DNA of 64,000 nucleotides from Pleomorphomonas carboxyditropha (GCF_002770725.1 NZ_NQVN01000001.1:62001-126000); one strand, 5' to 3'; shown: positions 7,619 to 16,923, counted from the stretch's first letter. Made by a program: numbers and translations. Notes: generated by a model not told the origin, from the sequence alone.

Positions 7619-8921
7619 TACACGGTCTCATCTTATCCGGTCTCTTAGGCGCAACCTTCTCGCCGGAGTGGCGGGCGTCCTGATGTTAATCGGCGGCATT
7701 GGCGGCTGGGCCGCCACTACAGAACTGTCTGGTGCAGTCATCGCAACCGGTGTCCTCGTGGTGGAGGGCAACGCCAAAAAAGTGCAGCATCCCGAAGGCG
7801 GCATCATTGATGAACTGCTGGTCCGGGAGGGACAGGAGGTTCTGGCGGGCGAGATCGTGGTCAGGATGGATGATACCAGTGTCCAGGCCGGCCTATCCGC
7901 CGTCGAAAAGAACATCCTCCAGCTTCTTGCCCGCCAGGCCCGCCTCGAAGCCGAAAGGGATGGTCGACCGGATATGTCGCCTCCGGATGCGTTATTGGCT
8001 CGCCTGCAAGGTGAAGATGCCAGCGTGGCGCTGGCGAGCGAGCGGCGCCTGTTCGAGGATCGCCGAGCGTCACGCGACAGCCAGAAGGCTCGCCTCCGGG
8101 AACAAATCCAGCAACTTCGTGAGCAGATCGGTGGTGTCGAGATCCAGCAGCAGGCGAAGACGAAGGAAATCGAACTCATTGCTAAGGAACTGGACGGCCA
8201 GCGCAGTTTGTTCGCGAAGGGGCTGACGTCGCTCAGCCAGGTCAACAGTCTCGATAGGAGCGCCACGCGGCTCCAGGGCGAGCGTGGCCAGCTCATCGCA
8301 ACGACGGCGGCGGCTCGTGGCAAGATCGCCGAGATTGGCTTGCAGCTTGTGCAGGTCGACCAGGATCTTCGGACCGAAGTCGCGGCCGAACTCCGGGATG
8401 TCACCAACCAGCTAGCCACGCTGGCCGAAGACGAGGTGACCGCCCGCGACCGGCTGAAACACTCCGACGTGCGGGCACCGATCGCAGGGACTGTGCATCT
8501 GCTTGCCGTCCACACGGTCGGGGGAGTGGTCACGGCGGCCGAAACGATGATGGAGATCGTACCGGGAAAAGACGACTTGACGGTCGACGCGCGCATATCG
8601 CCGCAAGACGTCGACCAGATATCCGTTGGCCAACCGGCAACGCTTCGCCTGACGGCGTTCAACCGCAATACCACGCCCGAATTAGCCGGAGCGGTCATTC
8701 GCGTCTCGGCGGACCTTGAGACGGACAGGACGACCGGCGCCAGCTTCTATCGGGTCGGGGTGTCTATCCCGGACGAGGAAATCGCGCGGCTTCCCGTGGG
8801 ACTGTCGTTGGTCCCAGGAATGCCAGTGGAAGCCTTCGTCACGACGGGCAACCGTACGGTCGCCTCCTATCTTCTCAAACCCATCCGCGACCACGCGGGA
8901 CGCGCTTTCCGGGAGGAATGA
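7608..8921 (+). CDS. HlyD-family membrane fusion protein of type I secretion
   Basis: A 437-residue periplasmic adaptor of the HlyD/PrtE group, which bridges the ABC exporter and an outer-membrane channel. One transmembrane helix lies at about residues 17-36. It is followed by a beta-barrel and lipoyl segment (GVLVVEGNAKKVQHPEGG, then IIDELLVREGQEV), a long coiled-coil region of about 150-290 rich in Q, E, R and L, and the return lipoyl segment ending near RAPIAGTVHLLAV. The start at 7608 is set by GAAGGAGG nine bases upstream and the membrane helix that follows. The frame is open far upstream, but that part overlaps the ATPase gene. Eleven bases of overlap indicate coupling with the exporter. 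Confidence 0.93.
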   Translation: MSPDTRSHLIRSLRRNLLAGVAGVLMLIGGIGGWAATTELSGAVIATGVLVVEGNAKKVQHPEGGIIDELLVREGQEVLAGEIVVRMDDTSVQAGLSAVEKNILQLLARQARLEAERDGRPDMSPPDALLARLQGEDASVALASERRLFEDRRASRDSQKARLREQIQQLREQIGGVEIQQQAKTKEIELIAKELDGQRSLFAKGLTSLSQVNSLDRSATRLQGERGQLIATTAAARGKIAEIGLQLVQVDQDLRTEVAAELRDVTNQLATLAEDEVTARDRLKHSDVRAPIAGTVHLLAVHTVGGVVTAAETMMEIVPGKDDLTVDARISPQDVDQISVGQPATLRLTAFNRNTTPELAGAVIRVSADLETDRTTGASFYRVGVSIPDEEIARLPVGLSLVPGMPVEAFVTTGNRTVASYLLKPIRDHAGRAFREE

Positions 8922-9042
8922 GACAGTTTCGTGCCTCTCTCCCGAACAGGAAACGGGCGCGGCAGCCCAAGGTCAGCAAACCACGCCGCCGCGCCCGCCC
9001 CAGACCGGCGAATGGTTCGCCGGTAGCCGAAGGAGATGAAGA

Positions 9043-9861
9043 ATGCCTACCTTCAACGGTACCAGCGGCAACGATACCATGGACTACAGGGCCTACAACA
9101 CGCCGCCGCCGCCAGAATACACCCCGGACATGCAATGGCTGATCCTGAACGGCCTCGAAGGCAACGACACGATCTACGGCAGTGTCTATAACGATGCTAT
9201 CTATGGCGGAGGCGGCGATGACGTTCTCGTTGGAAACAGCGGGCATGACTATCTGAACGGCGGAAGCGGCGATGATCTCATTTATGGGGGGATCGGCAAC
9301 GACTCCCTTTATGGAGATATCGGAGAAGATCACCTCTACGGTGAGGCCGGGGACGATTGGCTCGATGGTGGGGAGGGCAACGACTACATGGAAGGTGGGG
9401 CGGGTAACGACGTCCTTGTTGGTGGTGGCGGTAGCGACTTCATGTTCGGGCAAGCCGGAAACGACCAGTTCTTCGGTGACGCTGGCGCCGATATTTTGGA
9501 CGGAGGCGCCGGAAGTGATCAGCTTTGGGGAGGCTCGGGGAATGACCAGTATCAGTACAATGGCCAAGGCTTCGACTACATCAATGACGGCGTAACGAAT
9601 ACTGGTGCGGCCCGTACGGATAATACATATGATTCCAGTGACGTTCTGATCGTCAGCTACACTGCCGCCGATCTTGGATATGCCCAGGACGGTAACGATC
9701 TCTGGTTCTTTTCGTGGGCCGACTATTCGAACGACAACAGGGTTGACAATGCAGTCATCATCGAAGGCTTTTTCCTCGGCGGTCACTATACGGTCGAGTA
9801 CCTGGTTACCGCAGATGGCGCTGGTCCGACCTATGATCTGACCACTCTTTTAGCTGCTTAA
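9043..9861 (+). CDS. Small secreted RTX calcium-binding protein
   Basis: A 272-residue acidic protein made largely of about 15 RTX nonapeptides (pattern GGxGxDxhx) between residues 37 and 172, such as GGGDDVLVG, GSGDDLIYG and GAGNDVLVG. These fold into a calcium-binding parallel beta roll. No catalytic domain or N-terminal signal peptide is seen. The C-terminal 100 residues are aromatic- and acid-rich and end in YDLTTLLAA, fitting an uncleaved C-terminal secretion signal. It follows the type I exporter genes, has a good AAGGAGATGAAG site, and is almost surely their cargo. In size and build it recalls the rhizobial secreted protein NodO, but I cannot show homology beyond the repeats. It could be a surface, adhesion or pore-forming protein; the role is unknown. 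Confidence 0.9.
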   Translation: MPTFNGTSGNDTMDYRAYNTPPPPEYTPDMQWLILNGLEGNDTIYGSVYNDAIYGGGGDDVLVGNSGHDYLNGGSGDDLIYGGIGNDSLYGDIGEDHLYGEAGDDWLDGGEGNDYMEGGAGNDVLVGGGGSDFMFGQAGNDQFFGDAGADILDGGAGSDQLWGGSGNDQYQYNGQGFDYINDGVTNTGAARTDNTYDSSDVLIVSYTAADLGYAQDGNDLWFFSWADYSNDNRVDNAVIIEGFFLGGHYTVEYLVTADGAGPTYDLTTLLAA

Positions 9862-9885
9862 CTATGATCTTCTGAATGATAAGCA

Positions 9886-9923
9886 GAATGCTGGGGGAGT
9901 GGATCAACCCCAGCATTCAGACC
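9886..9923. terminator. Hairpin between the convergent RTX and orphan genes
   Basis: A perfect 11-base stem, GAATGCTGGGG (9886-9896) and its complement (9908-9918), with an 11-base loop, lies 25 bases after the RTX stop. The T-run after it is weak (ACCTTTC), so it may act together with another factor. It also lies downstream of the convergent gene that ends at 9996. Confidence 0.6.
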
Positions 9924-9995
9924 TTTCAAGCGGTACAATGAATTCAAGGTAAGGTGTCTGCTCCCGTCATTTGTTGAGTCAAGCCGCCTTGCCGT

Positions 9996-10457
9996 CTAAA
10001 TCTTAATATCGACACCAGCCCCCTGCTCCAAATAGCTGCGAACCGTATTTCCAGGCTCTAGATGCAATGTGCCACTATCGGGGATTTTGGCAAAACCCAA
10101 AGAATCAGGGCCAAATACCTTACCCGCAAGTTTGAAAGTACGGCCTTCAAAATTTACGCCAAAATGGTCTAGGTCTTCTCCTGCGTTGAGCCTCTCAGTG
10201 GATATCTGCTCCTTCAGCGTAAAATTCGCCAGAAGATAGTCATTAATGGACATGTTCAACTGATGCTTCTTAAGCTCTTCCAGCTGGGCTAGCAGACTCG
10301 TCAGCTTGTCAGCTTCGGGCTTTGTCGTTGAGGCGGTTTCCGATCCTAGTTGATTGGCAAAATCGGTGGGGGACTCTGGCCGATTCACAGCAGAATAGCG
10401 GTTATCAAAGGTAAAATAGGACGTCGATCCGATCGTGTTCATCGTAATGGCCGTCAT
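9996..10457 (-). CDS. Orphan protein of unknown function
   Basis: A 153-residue protein that I do not recognise. It is hydrophilic, with no signal peptide or membrane segment. Residues about 47-68 (EADKLTSLLAQLEELKKHQL) look like a short coiled coil, and the C-terminal half is beta-like, ending GAGVDIKI. An AAGGAG ribosome site lies eight bases before the ATG at 10457, which argues that it is a real gene. It shares the A/T-rich composition of the adjoining secretion genes and faces the RTX gene with a hairpin between them. It may belong to the same acquired unit, for example as a cytoplasmic partner or second cargo, but no function can be assigned. Confidence 0.65.
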   Translation of the reverse strand: MTAITMNTIGSTSYFTFDNRYSAVNRPESPTDFANQLGSETASTTKPEADKLTSLLAQLEELKKHQLNMSINDYLLANFTLKEQISTERLNAGEDLDHFGVNFEGRTFKLAGKVFGPDSLGFAKIPDSGTLHLEPGNTVRSYLEQGAGVDIKI

Positions 10458-10663
10458 GATTGTTTCTCCTTAGAAACGCTTGTTACGCTAGCGTGCAATT
10501 GCCGGGCCAACGAAAGGTTGAAAAAGTCGCGCTAAAACAACCAGTTGCGCAGCTATGCGCTGGGTCAGCATTGCCACGTCGGAAAAATGTTCTAGACGAC
10601 CGGCAACAATTTCCGCTCTCAGCGTCGATCGGGAAGGGAGCGTTTCTCCCTGGTGCGCCGCGC

Positions 10664-12328
10664 TCAATGCCCCTTGAGCAGTTGCTCGGCGGCGGCGCGG
10701 GCTTCTTCGGTGATGCGGCTGCCGGCCAGCATGCGGGCGATCTCCTCGCGGCGGTGGCCGTCGGGGAGCTGGGAGACCGAGGTGGCGACGCGGGCGCCGC
10801 CGTCGACGCTGTCTTTCGCGATCAGGAAATGATGATCGGCGCGGGCGGCGACCTGCGGCGCGTGGGTGACCGACAGCACCTGCACCTTGCGGGCGAGCCG
10901 GGCGAGGCGGGTGCCGATCGCCTCGGCCACCGCGCCGCCGACGCCGGTGTCGATCTCGTCGAAAACCAGCGTCGACGCCGAGCCCTTGTCGGCGAGCGAC
11001 ACCTTGAGCGCCAGGAGGAAGCGGGAGAGCTCGCCGCCGGAGGCGACCTTCATCATCGGCCCGGGCCGGGTGCCGGGGTTGGTCTGCACCCAGAATTCCA
11101 GTGTGTCGATACCGTCGGCGGTGCGCGTCTCCGGATCGGCGAGCTGATTGACGATGAAGCGGGCGCGTTCGAGCTTCAGCGCCGGCAGCTCGGCGGCGAC
11201 GGCGTCCTCCAGATGGCGAGCGGATTTCTCGCGGGCGGCGGAGAGCTTCAGCGCCAGGCGGTCGTAGTCGGTCCGCGCCGTGGCCGCCGATCGGGCGAGC
11301 GCGTTGAGCCGGTCCTCGCCGGCGTCGAGGTCGGCGAGGTCGGACGCCATGCGGGTGGCCAGCGCGCCCAGTTCGTCGGGCGGCACCGAATACTTGCGGG
11401 CGGCGGCGCGGATGGCGAACAGCCGCTCCTCGGTGCGCTCCAGCTCGGCCGGATCGAAGTCGGCGGCGCGCAGCGCTGCCTCGAAGACGGAGCGGGCGTC
11501 TTCCAGGGCGTCGAGGGCGGTGGAGATCGACTGCAGGGCCGGGCCGGCCAGCGCCGCCACTTCGCCCTTGCGTTCCAGCCGGCGCAGCAGGCTGGACAGC
11601 TCCGGCACCGGCGAGCCGGAGCCGTTGAGATGCTCATAGGCCTCGCGCAGGTCGACGGCGACCTTCTCGGCCCGCATCATCTCCTGCCGGCGTTCGGCGA
11701 GCGCCGTCTCCTCGCCCGGCTTGGGGGCGAGCTTCTGCAATTCCTCGACGGAGGCGCGCAGATAGTCGCCCTCGCGGCGGGCGTCGGCGATGCGGCGCTC
11801 GAGATCGGCCAAGGCCTTCTCGGCATCGCGCCAGGCGCGGTGGGCGGCGGCGACGGCCTTCGCCTCGGCCTCGAGGCCGCCGAAGGCGTCGATCAGGCCG
11901 CGATGGATGGCCGGATCGACCAGCGCCCGATCGTCGTGCTGGCCGTGGATCTCGACCAGGGCGGCGCCGAGCTGGCGCAACAGGTTGGCGGAGACGGCGC
12001 GGTCGTTGACGAAGGCGCGGGTGCGGCCGTCGCTGGTCTGGACGCGGCGGACGATGACGTCGCCGTCGTCGTCGAGGTCGTTTTCCACGAGAAGGGCGCG
12101 GGCCGGGTGGCCGGCCGCCAGGTCGAAGACGGCGGTCACCTGTCCCTGGTCGGCGCCGTGCCGGACGAGGCCGGCGTCGCCGCGCCCGCCGAGGGCGAGC
12201 GACAGCGCATCGAGCAGGATGGATTTTCCGCCGCCGGTTTCGCCGGTCAGCACCGTCAAGCCGTCGGAGAAGGCGATCTCAAGCCGCTCGATCAAAACGA
12301 TGTCGCGGATTGCGAGCGTCTGGAGCAT
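10664..12328 (-). CDS. recN: DNA repair protein RecN
   Basis: A 554-residue SMC-like ATPase that acts early in double-strand-break repair by homologous recombination. It opens MLQTLAIRDIVLIERLEIAF, with Walker A GETGGGKS at 29-36 (the second-to-last glycine is often alanine in other species). A long coiled-coil middle (about 160-370) follows. The C-terminal ATPase half carries ASGGELSRFLLALK and LVFDEIDTGVGGAVAEAIG. Length and order match RecN fully. It lies nine bases downstream of bamD in the lpxC-bamD-recN order seen in many alphaproteobacteria. No SOS box was searched for successfully. Confidence 0.97.
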   Translation of the reverse strand: MLQTLAIRDIVLIERLEIAFSDGLTVLTGETGGGKSILLDALSLALGGRGDAGLVRHGADQGQVTAVFDLAAGHPARALLVENDLDDDGDVIVRRVQTSDGRTRAFVNDRAVSANLLRQLGAALVEIHGQHDDRALVDPAIHRGLIDAFGGLEAEAKAVAAAHRAWRDAEKALADLERRIADARREGDYLRASVEELQKLAPKPGEETALAERRQEMMRAEKVAVDLREAYEHLNGSGSPVPELSSLLRRLERKGEVAALAGPALQSISTALDALEDARSVFEAALRAADFDPAELERTEERLFAIRAAARKYSVPPDELGALATRMASDLADLDAGEDRLNALARSAATARTDYDRLALKLSAAREKSARHLEDAVAAELPALKLERARFIVNQLADPETRTADGIDTLEFWVQTNPGTRPGPMMKVASGGELSRFLLALKVSLADKGSASTLVFDEIDTGVGGAVAEAIGTRLARLARKVQVLSVTHAPQVAARADHHFLIAKDSVDGGARVATSVSQLPDGHRREEIARMLAGSRITEEARAAAEQLLKGH

Positions 12329-12337
12329 GGCATCCCG

Positions 12338-13165
12338 TCAGAGCATGGCGGCCTTGAATGCCTTCGAGATCCAGGACTGGGTGTTCTCGCGGGGCTCAAG
12401 ACCGTTGGTGGACAGGAGCTTATAGGCGTCCTTGTACCAGCGGCTGTCAGGATAGTTGTGGCCGAGCACGGCAGCCGCCGTCTGCGCCTCGTCGACGATG
12501 CCCATGGCGTAATAGGCTTCGGTGAGGCGCTCCAGCGCCTCCTCGACGTGGCGCGTCGTCTGGTAGGTCTGCACCACCGTCTTGAAGCGGTTGATGGCGC
12601 CGATGTACTGGTTGCGGTTCAGATAGAAGCGGCCGACTTCCATTTCCTTGCCGGCGAGCTGATCCTTGGCGATGTCGAGCCGCTTGCGGCCCTCGGCGGC
12701 GTAGGGGCTGTCGGGGTAGCGGTCGACCAGCTCCTGCATGGCCTGCATGGCCTGCTGCGTCTGCTTCTGGTCGCGGGTGATGTCGGGCATCTGGTTGAAA
12801 TAGGACTGCGCGATCATCCACTGGGCATAGGCGGCGTCTTCCGAGCCGGGATAGAGCGTCAGGTAGCGCTTGGCCTGGGTGATGGCCTCGTCGAAGTTGC
12901 CGCGCGTATAGTTGGTGTAGGTGGTCATGATGAGGGACTTGCGCGCCCACTCCGAATAGGGGTGCTGCTCGTCGACCTCGGCGAATTTCTTGGTGGCGTT
13001 CTTGTAGTCGCCCTCTTGCAGGTAGGCGATGCCGGCGTTGTAGGACTGTTCCGCCGGGATTTCCACGAAGGGTTCCAGCGGCTCGTCGGAAGAACAGCCG
13101 ACGAGAGCGGTGGCGCCTCCGAGGAGAACGAGCACGGCGGCCACACGAACGAAACTCTGCCTCAT
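12338..13165 (-). CDS. bamD: Outer membrane assembly lipoprotein BamD
   Basis: A 275-residue outer-membrane lipoprotein of the BAM complex, which inserts beta-barrel proteins. The signal peptide ends in the lipobox LVGC (Cys about 24), followed by the acidic stretch SSDEPLEPFVEIPAE. Tetratricopeptide-like repeats follow, for example YNAGIAYLQEGDYKNATKKF and AYAQWMIAQSYFNQMPDITR. The start at 13165 is chosen because the lipoprotein signal begins there; the frame is open 15 residues further but without sense. It lies between lpxC and recN on the same strand, which ties outer-membrane protein assembly to lipid A synthesis. Confidence 0.95.
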   Translation of the reverse strand: MRQSFVRVAAVLVLLGGATALVGCSSDEPLEPFVEIPAEQSYNAGIAYLQEGDYKNATKKFAEVDEQHPYSEWARKSLIMTTYTNYTRGNFDEAITQAKRYLTLYPGSEDAAYAQWMIAQSYFNQMPDITRDQKQTQQAMQAMQELVDRYPDSPYAAEGRKRLDIAKDQLAGKEMEVGRFYLNRNQYIGAINRFKTVVQTYQTTRHVEEALERLTEAYYAMGIVDEAQTAAAVLGHNYPDSRWYKDAYKLLSTNGLEPRENTQSWISKAFKAAML

Positions 13166-13394
13166 GAAAACCCCATCACCGTACGCAACCGCTCGCGGCC
13201 GCCCATCCATCCCACGCGCACTGCCCGTCGAGCACCGCCCGATGCCGGGCCGCCCCGCGCCCCCGGTGCGAGTCAGGCGCCCGGACGACAGGAAGCTCTT
13301 TTATCGTAAAGCCGTCGCGGATGCTACGTGCCCGTGATGTTCGGCCACATTATGGCGGCAGGGGGCGCCGCCCACCGCTCGTCGCGGTGCAAGG

Positions 13395-14324
13395 TCAGTC
13401 GCGCGACGGCGCCAGCGCGGCCGCCTGGAGGATGCCGCCGGCCGGCTCGCGGACCGTCGCGGTGTCGTGGACGATCTCGTAGGCGCCGGTATCGGCGATG
13501 AGCGCCTTGACGGCCATCCAGTTGAGCTTGTGGCCGCCCTTGTAGGAGCGGAAGTGGCCGAGGAAGGGCATGCCGATCAGCGACAGGTCGCCGACCGCGT
13601 CGAGCGTCTTGTGGCGGACGAATTCGTCGGACCAGCGCAGGCCCTCGGGGTTGAGGATGCGGCCGTCGCCGATCGCCACCGAATTTTCCAGCGACGAGCC
13701 GAGCGCGAAACCCATCTTCCACAGCTTCTCGACGTCGGCCATGAAGCCGAAGGTGCGGGCGCGGGCGATGTCGCGGGCAAAGGTCTGCGGGCTGAGGTCG
13801 AGCACGTAGGACTGGCGGCCGATCAGCGGATTGGCGAAGTCGATGGTGACGTCGTAGCGGGTGCCGTCGTGCGGCAGGAACTCCAGGACGGCGTCGCCGA
13901 CCTCGAGCCGCACCGGCCTCAAGACGCGCAGCAGCTTGCGCGGCGCCGCGAGGCGGCGCAGGCCGGCTTCGGCGATCATCTCGATGAAGGCGGCCGAGCA
14001 GCCATCGGCGATGGGCATTTCCGGGCCGTCGATCTCGACGACGACGTTGTCGACGCCGGAGGCGGCCAAGGCGGCCATCAGGTGCTCGATGGTGGCGACC
14101 GTGCGGCCGCCGACGCCGATCATCGTGCAGAGCTCGGTGGCGACCACGTTGTCGTGGCGGGCGGCGATCTCCACCTCCTCGCCGTCGGTGCGAACGAAGA
14201 CGATACCCCGGTCCGCCTCGGCGGGATGCAGCACGATGGTCGCCGGCTTGCCGGAATGCACGCCGGCGCCGGAGAACTGGACGCTTTCGCGGAGGGTGGT
14301 CTGCTTGCCGTAGGTCGTTCGCAT
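13395..14324 (-). CDS. lpxC: UDP-3-O-acyl-N-acetylglucosamine deacetylase
   Basis: A 309-residue zinc enzyme that performs the committed step of lipid A synthesis, removing acetate from UDP-3-O-acyl-GlcNAc in the cytoplasm. Zinc ligands are visible as H81 (TIEHLMAAL), H238 and D242 (VRHKTLDAVGD). The general base is E80, and H265 (GGHKLN) is the second catalytic residue. The start at 14324 gives the family-typical N-terminus MRTTYGKQTTLRESVQFSG; the open frame runs 17 residues further upstream without family likeness. It is followed by bamD after about 230 bases, so it may have its own terminator or share a loose operon. Confidence 0.96.
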   Translation of the reverse strand: MRTTYGKQTTLRESVQFSGAGVHSGKPATIVLHPAEADRGIVFVRTDGEEVEIAARHDNVVATELCTMIGVGGRTVATIEHLMAALAASGVDNVVVEIDGPEMPIADGCSAAFIEMIAEAGLRRLAAPRKLLRVLRPVRLEVGDAVLEFLPHDGTRYDVTIDFANPLIGRQSYVLDLSPQTFARDIARARTFGFMADVEKLWKMGFALGSSLENSVAIGDGRILNPEGLRWSDEFVRHKTLDAVGDLSLIGMPFLGHFRSYKGGHKLNWMAVKALIADTGAYEIVHDTATVREPAGGILQAAALAPSRD

Positions 14325-14539
14325 CGAATGTTTCCAAAAAAGACCGGTGAACGGCTGCAAGCCGATCCGGCACATTTTTCATAAAACACGAGGCGAGCGC
14401 TCCAGGAAAGTCACTCTTTCTTACCGAGTGTTACGTTGGCGGAAGCCCTGTTTTCCGTTCGATTTCAATGGGCTATCGGGAAGGGTGAAATGCGCGGCGA
14501 GACAGCCGCGCAAGGCCCGTGAAAAGCCGAATCAGGCGG

Positions 14540-16363
14540 TCAGGCCGCAAGAGGCGCCGTGGCGGCGACGAGCCAGGCCCGGTCGGCCTCGTCGTCGAGG
14601 AGCGGCAGCAGCTTTTGCCGGACCTCGGCGTGATAGGCGTCGAGCCAGGCGCGCTCGCGCTCGGTCATCATCGCCGGCCGGATCAGCCGCCGGTCGATCG
14701 GGCAGAGCGTCACCGTCTCGAAGCCCATCATCGGCCGCTCGCCGCCGTCGATCGCCTCGGGCGGCGTGACGATGACGAGATTCTCGATGCGGATGCCCCA
14801 GGCGCCGGCCTTGTAGAAGCCGGGCTCGTTGGACAGCAGCATGCCCGGTTCGAGCGGCACGTGGCCGGTCTTGGCGATGCGGGCTGGTCCCTCGTGGACG
14901 GAGAGATAATGGCCGACGCCGTGACCGGTGCCGTGGTCGAAGTCGAGGCCGGCTTCCCACAGCTTTTCGCGGGCCAGCACGTCGAGATGGGCGCCGGTGG
15001 TGCCCCTGGGGAAGCGGGCGAGCGTCAGGCGGATATGGCCGATCAGCACGCGGGTGAAGCGGTCGATCATCTCCTCGGTCGGCGTGCCGACGATCACCGT
15101 GCGGGTGATGTCGGTGGTGCCGTCCTCGTACTGGGCGCCCGAATCGACCAGCAGGATGCCATCCACCTCCACCTTGCGGTTGGAGGCGGTGCTGACGTGG
15201 TAATGCGGGATGGCGGCATTGGGGCCGGCGCCGGCGATGGTGTCGAAGGAGATGTCGCGCAGCGCGCCGGTGGCGCGGCGGAACTCCTCGAGCCTTTCGG
15301 TGACGGCGATCTCGTCGAGCCCGCCGTTGATCGCCTCGCGGTCGATAAAGGCGAGGAAACGCACCATGGCGACGCCGTCGCGGACATGGGCGGCGCGGAT
15401 GCCGGAAAGCTCGGTGGCGTTCTTCAGCGCCTTGGGCAGCAGGACCGGGTCGGGGCCGGCCACCACCTTGCCGCCGCCGGCCTCGATGCGGCGCACCACC
15501 TCGAAGGCGGCCGACGCCTTGTCGACCAGCACGGCGCCGCCGAGCGTGGAAAGCGCCGGCGCGAAGGCGGCCGGCGGCTCGACGGCGGCTACCTGTTCCA
15601 GCCGGTCGCGGACGGCGTTGTCGAGCTTGGCGCCGTCGATGAACAGGGCGGGGCGGCCTTCACGGCGCAGGATGGCGAAGGATAGCGCCTCCGGCGTATG
15701 CGGCACGTCTTGCCCACGAATGTTGAAGGCCCAGGCGATCGAATCGGGGCGGGTCAACACGGCGGCCTCGGCGCCGGCCTTGCCGATTGCCTCGCCGAGG
15801 CGGGCGAGCTTCGCCTCGGCGCTCTCGCCGGCCAGCTTTTCCGGGAACAGCGACACCCGGCCCTTGGGCGGCTCCGGCCGGTCGGTCCAGACGGCGTCGA
15901 CCGGGTTGCCGTCGGTGGCGACGAACTCGGCGCCGACGGCGGCGAGCGCCGTCTCGAAGCGGCCGACTTCGGCGGCGGTCATCAGCCAGGGATCGAAGCC
16001 GATGCGATCGCCCTTTCGGGCGACGATCTTCAGCCAGTCGTGCGGCGGCTCCTCGATCAGATGATGCGGCTCGATGACCTCGGTATCGACCTGCTCGCGC
16101 ACCTGCAGCGTATAGCGGCCGTCGACGAAGATGGCGGCGCGGTCGTCGAGAACGATGGCGAGGCCGGCCGAGCCGGCGAATCCGGTCAGCCAGAGCAGGC
16201 GGCGGGCCGAGGCGGGAATATACTCGCCCTGGTGCTCGTCGGCGAGCGGCACCAGGAAGCCCTTGAGGCCGCGGCGCGCGAGCTCGGCCCTCAGGGCGGC
16301 GAGCCGCGCCTTGCCGTGGCTGGGATCGTTGACGTTGTCGAATGTCTGAAACACCTCTGTCAC
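14540..16363 (-). CDS. pepP: Xaa-Pro aminopeptidase (aminopeptidase P, M24B)
   Basis: A 607-residue metallopeptidase that removes the N-terminal residue from peptides with proline in second place. It has the long three-domain build of the eukaryote-like M24B group: two creatinase-like domains (about residues 20-320) and a pita-bread catalytic domain (about 325-540). Dinuclear metal ligands lie in LLVDSGAQYEDGTTDITRT (two Asp), GTGHGVGHYLSVHEGP (His), LLSNEPGFY (Glu) and GIRIENL (Glu). A C-terminal extension with DRRLIRPAMMTERERAWLD is typical of this group. It is a single minus-strand gene with no operon partners. The symbol is by family and the exact substrate range is unknown. Confidence 0.93.
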   Translation of the reverse strand: MTEVFQTFDNVNDPSHGKARLAALRAELARRGLKGFLVPLADEHQGEYIPASARRLLWLTGFAGSAGLAIVLDDRAAIFVDGRYTLQVREQVDTEVIEPHHLIEEPPHDWLKIVARKGDRIGFDPWLMTAAEVGRFETALAAVGAEFVATDGNPVDAVWTDRPEPPKGRVSLFPEKLAGESAEAKLARLGEAIGKAGAEAAVLTRPDSIAWAFNIRGQDVPHTPEALSFAILRREGRPALFIDGAKLDNAVRDRLEQVAAVEPPAAFAPALSTLGGAVLVDKASAAFEVVRRIEAGGGKVVAGPDPVLLPKALKNATELSGIRAAHVRDGVAMVRFLAFIDREAINGGLDEIAVTERLEEFRRATGALRDISFDTIAGAGPNAAIPHYHVSTASNRKVEVDGILLVDSGAQYEDGTTDITRTVIVGTPTEEMIDRFTRVLIGHIRLTLARFPRGTTGAHLDVLAREKLWEAGLDFDHGTGHGVGHYLSVHEGPARIAKTGHVPLEPGMLLSNEPGFYKAGAWGIRIENLVIVTPPEAIDGGERPMMGFETVTLCPIDRRLIRPAMMTERERAWLDAYHAEVRQKLLPLLDDEADRAWLVAATAPLAA

Positions 16364-16923
16364 TCCGCCATGCTCGAAAGGCTGGAGTTGTGGCCCCTGG
16401 CTTCGGCTGCCGTCAAGGAGGGGCCTTTTATTCTGGCCTCAGTTGTCGGCAAGCTTTGACAAGAGACCGATATCCGCCGATCGCTTCATTCTGCCCGAGG
16501 TCCTATGCCTTCGCATAGGATGACAGATTTATATATAAGAAACAAATATATAGCCGCTTGCGGCGGTTCTTATAGATTGTCATCCTGCGCGCAGGCGCAG
16601 GACCTCGGGCAGGAAAAGCGCGGGGCATATATAGGGCTCCGCCTGTTTGGCACCGGAAATCGATAGAAGGCTTCGGACAAGTTCCGGGCGTCATCCGGCG
16701 TTCATGTTTCCGGCGGAAATCCGGCGGCCACGGCTGGTTGCGGCGAAAGGGAGGCGGCAGCCATGAGTCCGCTGCAAGGGTGGCCTGCGAGGTCGTCCGT
16801 TCATACTAAAGTAGCAGTCAGCTAGTATATGCGGAGTTCGGAGGGCTGGATTCGCGTCCCATGAGGATAACGGCGCTTTTGAGAACGGTCGGCGGAAGCC
16901 GATGACATTCAAGAGGTGCTACG
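16364..16923. other. Intergenic region, 560 bases, with a palindromic repeat
   Basis: Between the aminopeptidase start and the small gene at 16924 I find no convincing protein gene. The region holds the palindromic repeat unit at 16491-16640, described separately, and presumably the aminopeptidase promoter on its left side. The part from about 16640 to 16910 shows nothing that I can assign. Confidence 0.6.
16491..16640. repeat. Palindromic intergenic repeat, family A, copy 1
   Basis: Two head-to-head arms: CTGCCCGAGGTCCT at 16491-16504 and its exact complement at 16599-16612. Each is followed inward by a small hairpin (ATGCCTTCGCAT on the left, CTGCGCGCAGGCGCAG on the right) and GATGACA/TGTCAT. 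Beyond the right arm, GAAAAGCG then TATAGGGCTCC is shared with the copies at 37671 and 58050. The build resembles the REP- or MITE-like repeats of rhizobial genomes. Confidence 0.8.

Noticed and set aside
9100..9560. Repeated short units that could look like an array
   Set aside because: They are RTX nonapeptide codons in one frame with calcium-binding residues kept; unit length is 27 bases with no spacers, so not a CRISPR.
10460..13309. A 949-codon frame opposite recN and bamD
   Set aside because: Antisense by-product of GC bias; recN and bamD are complete on the other strand.
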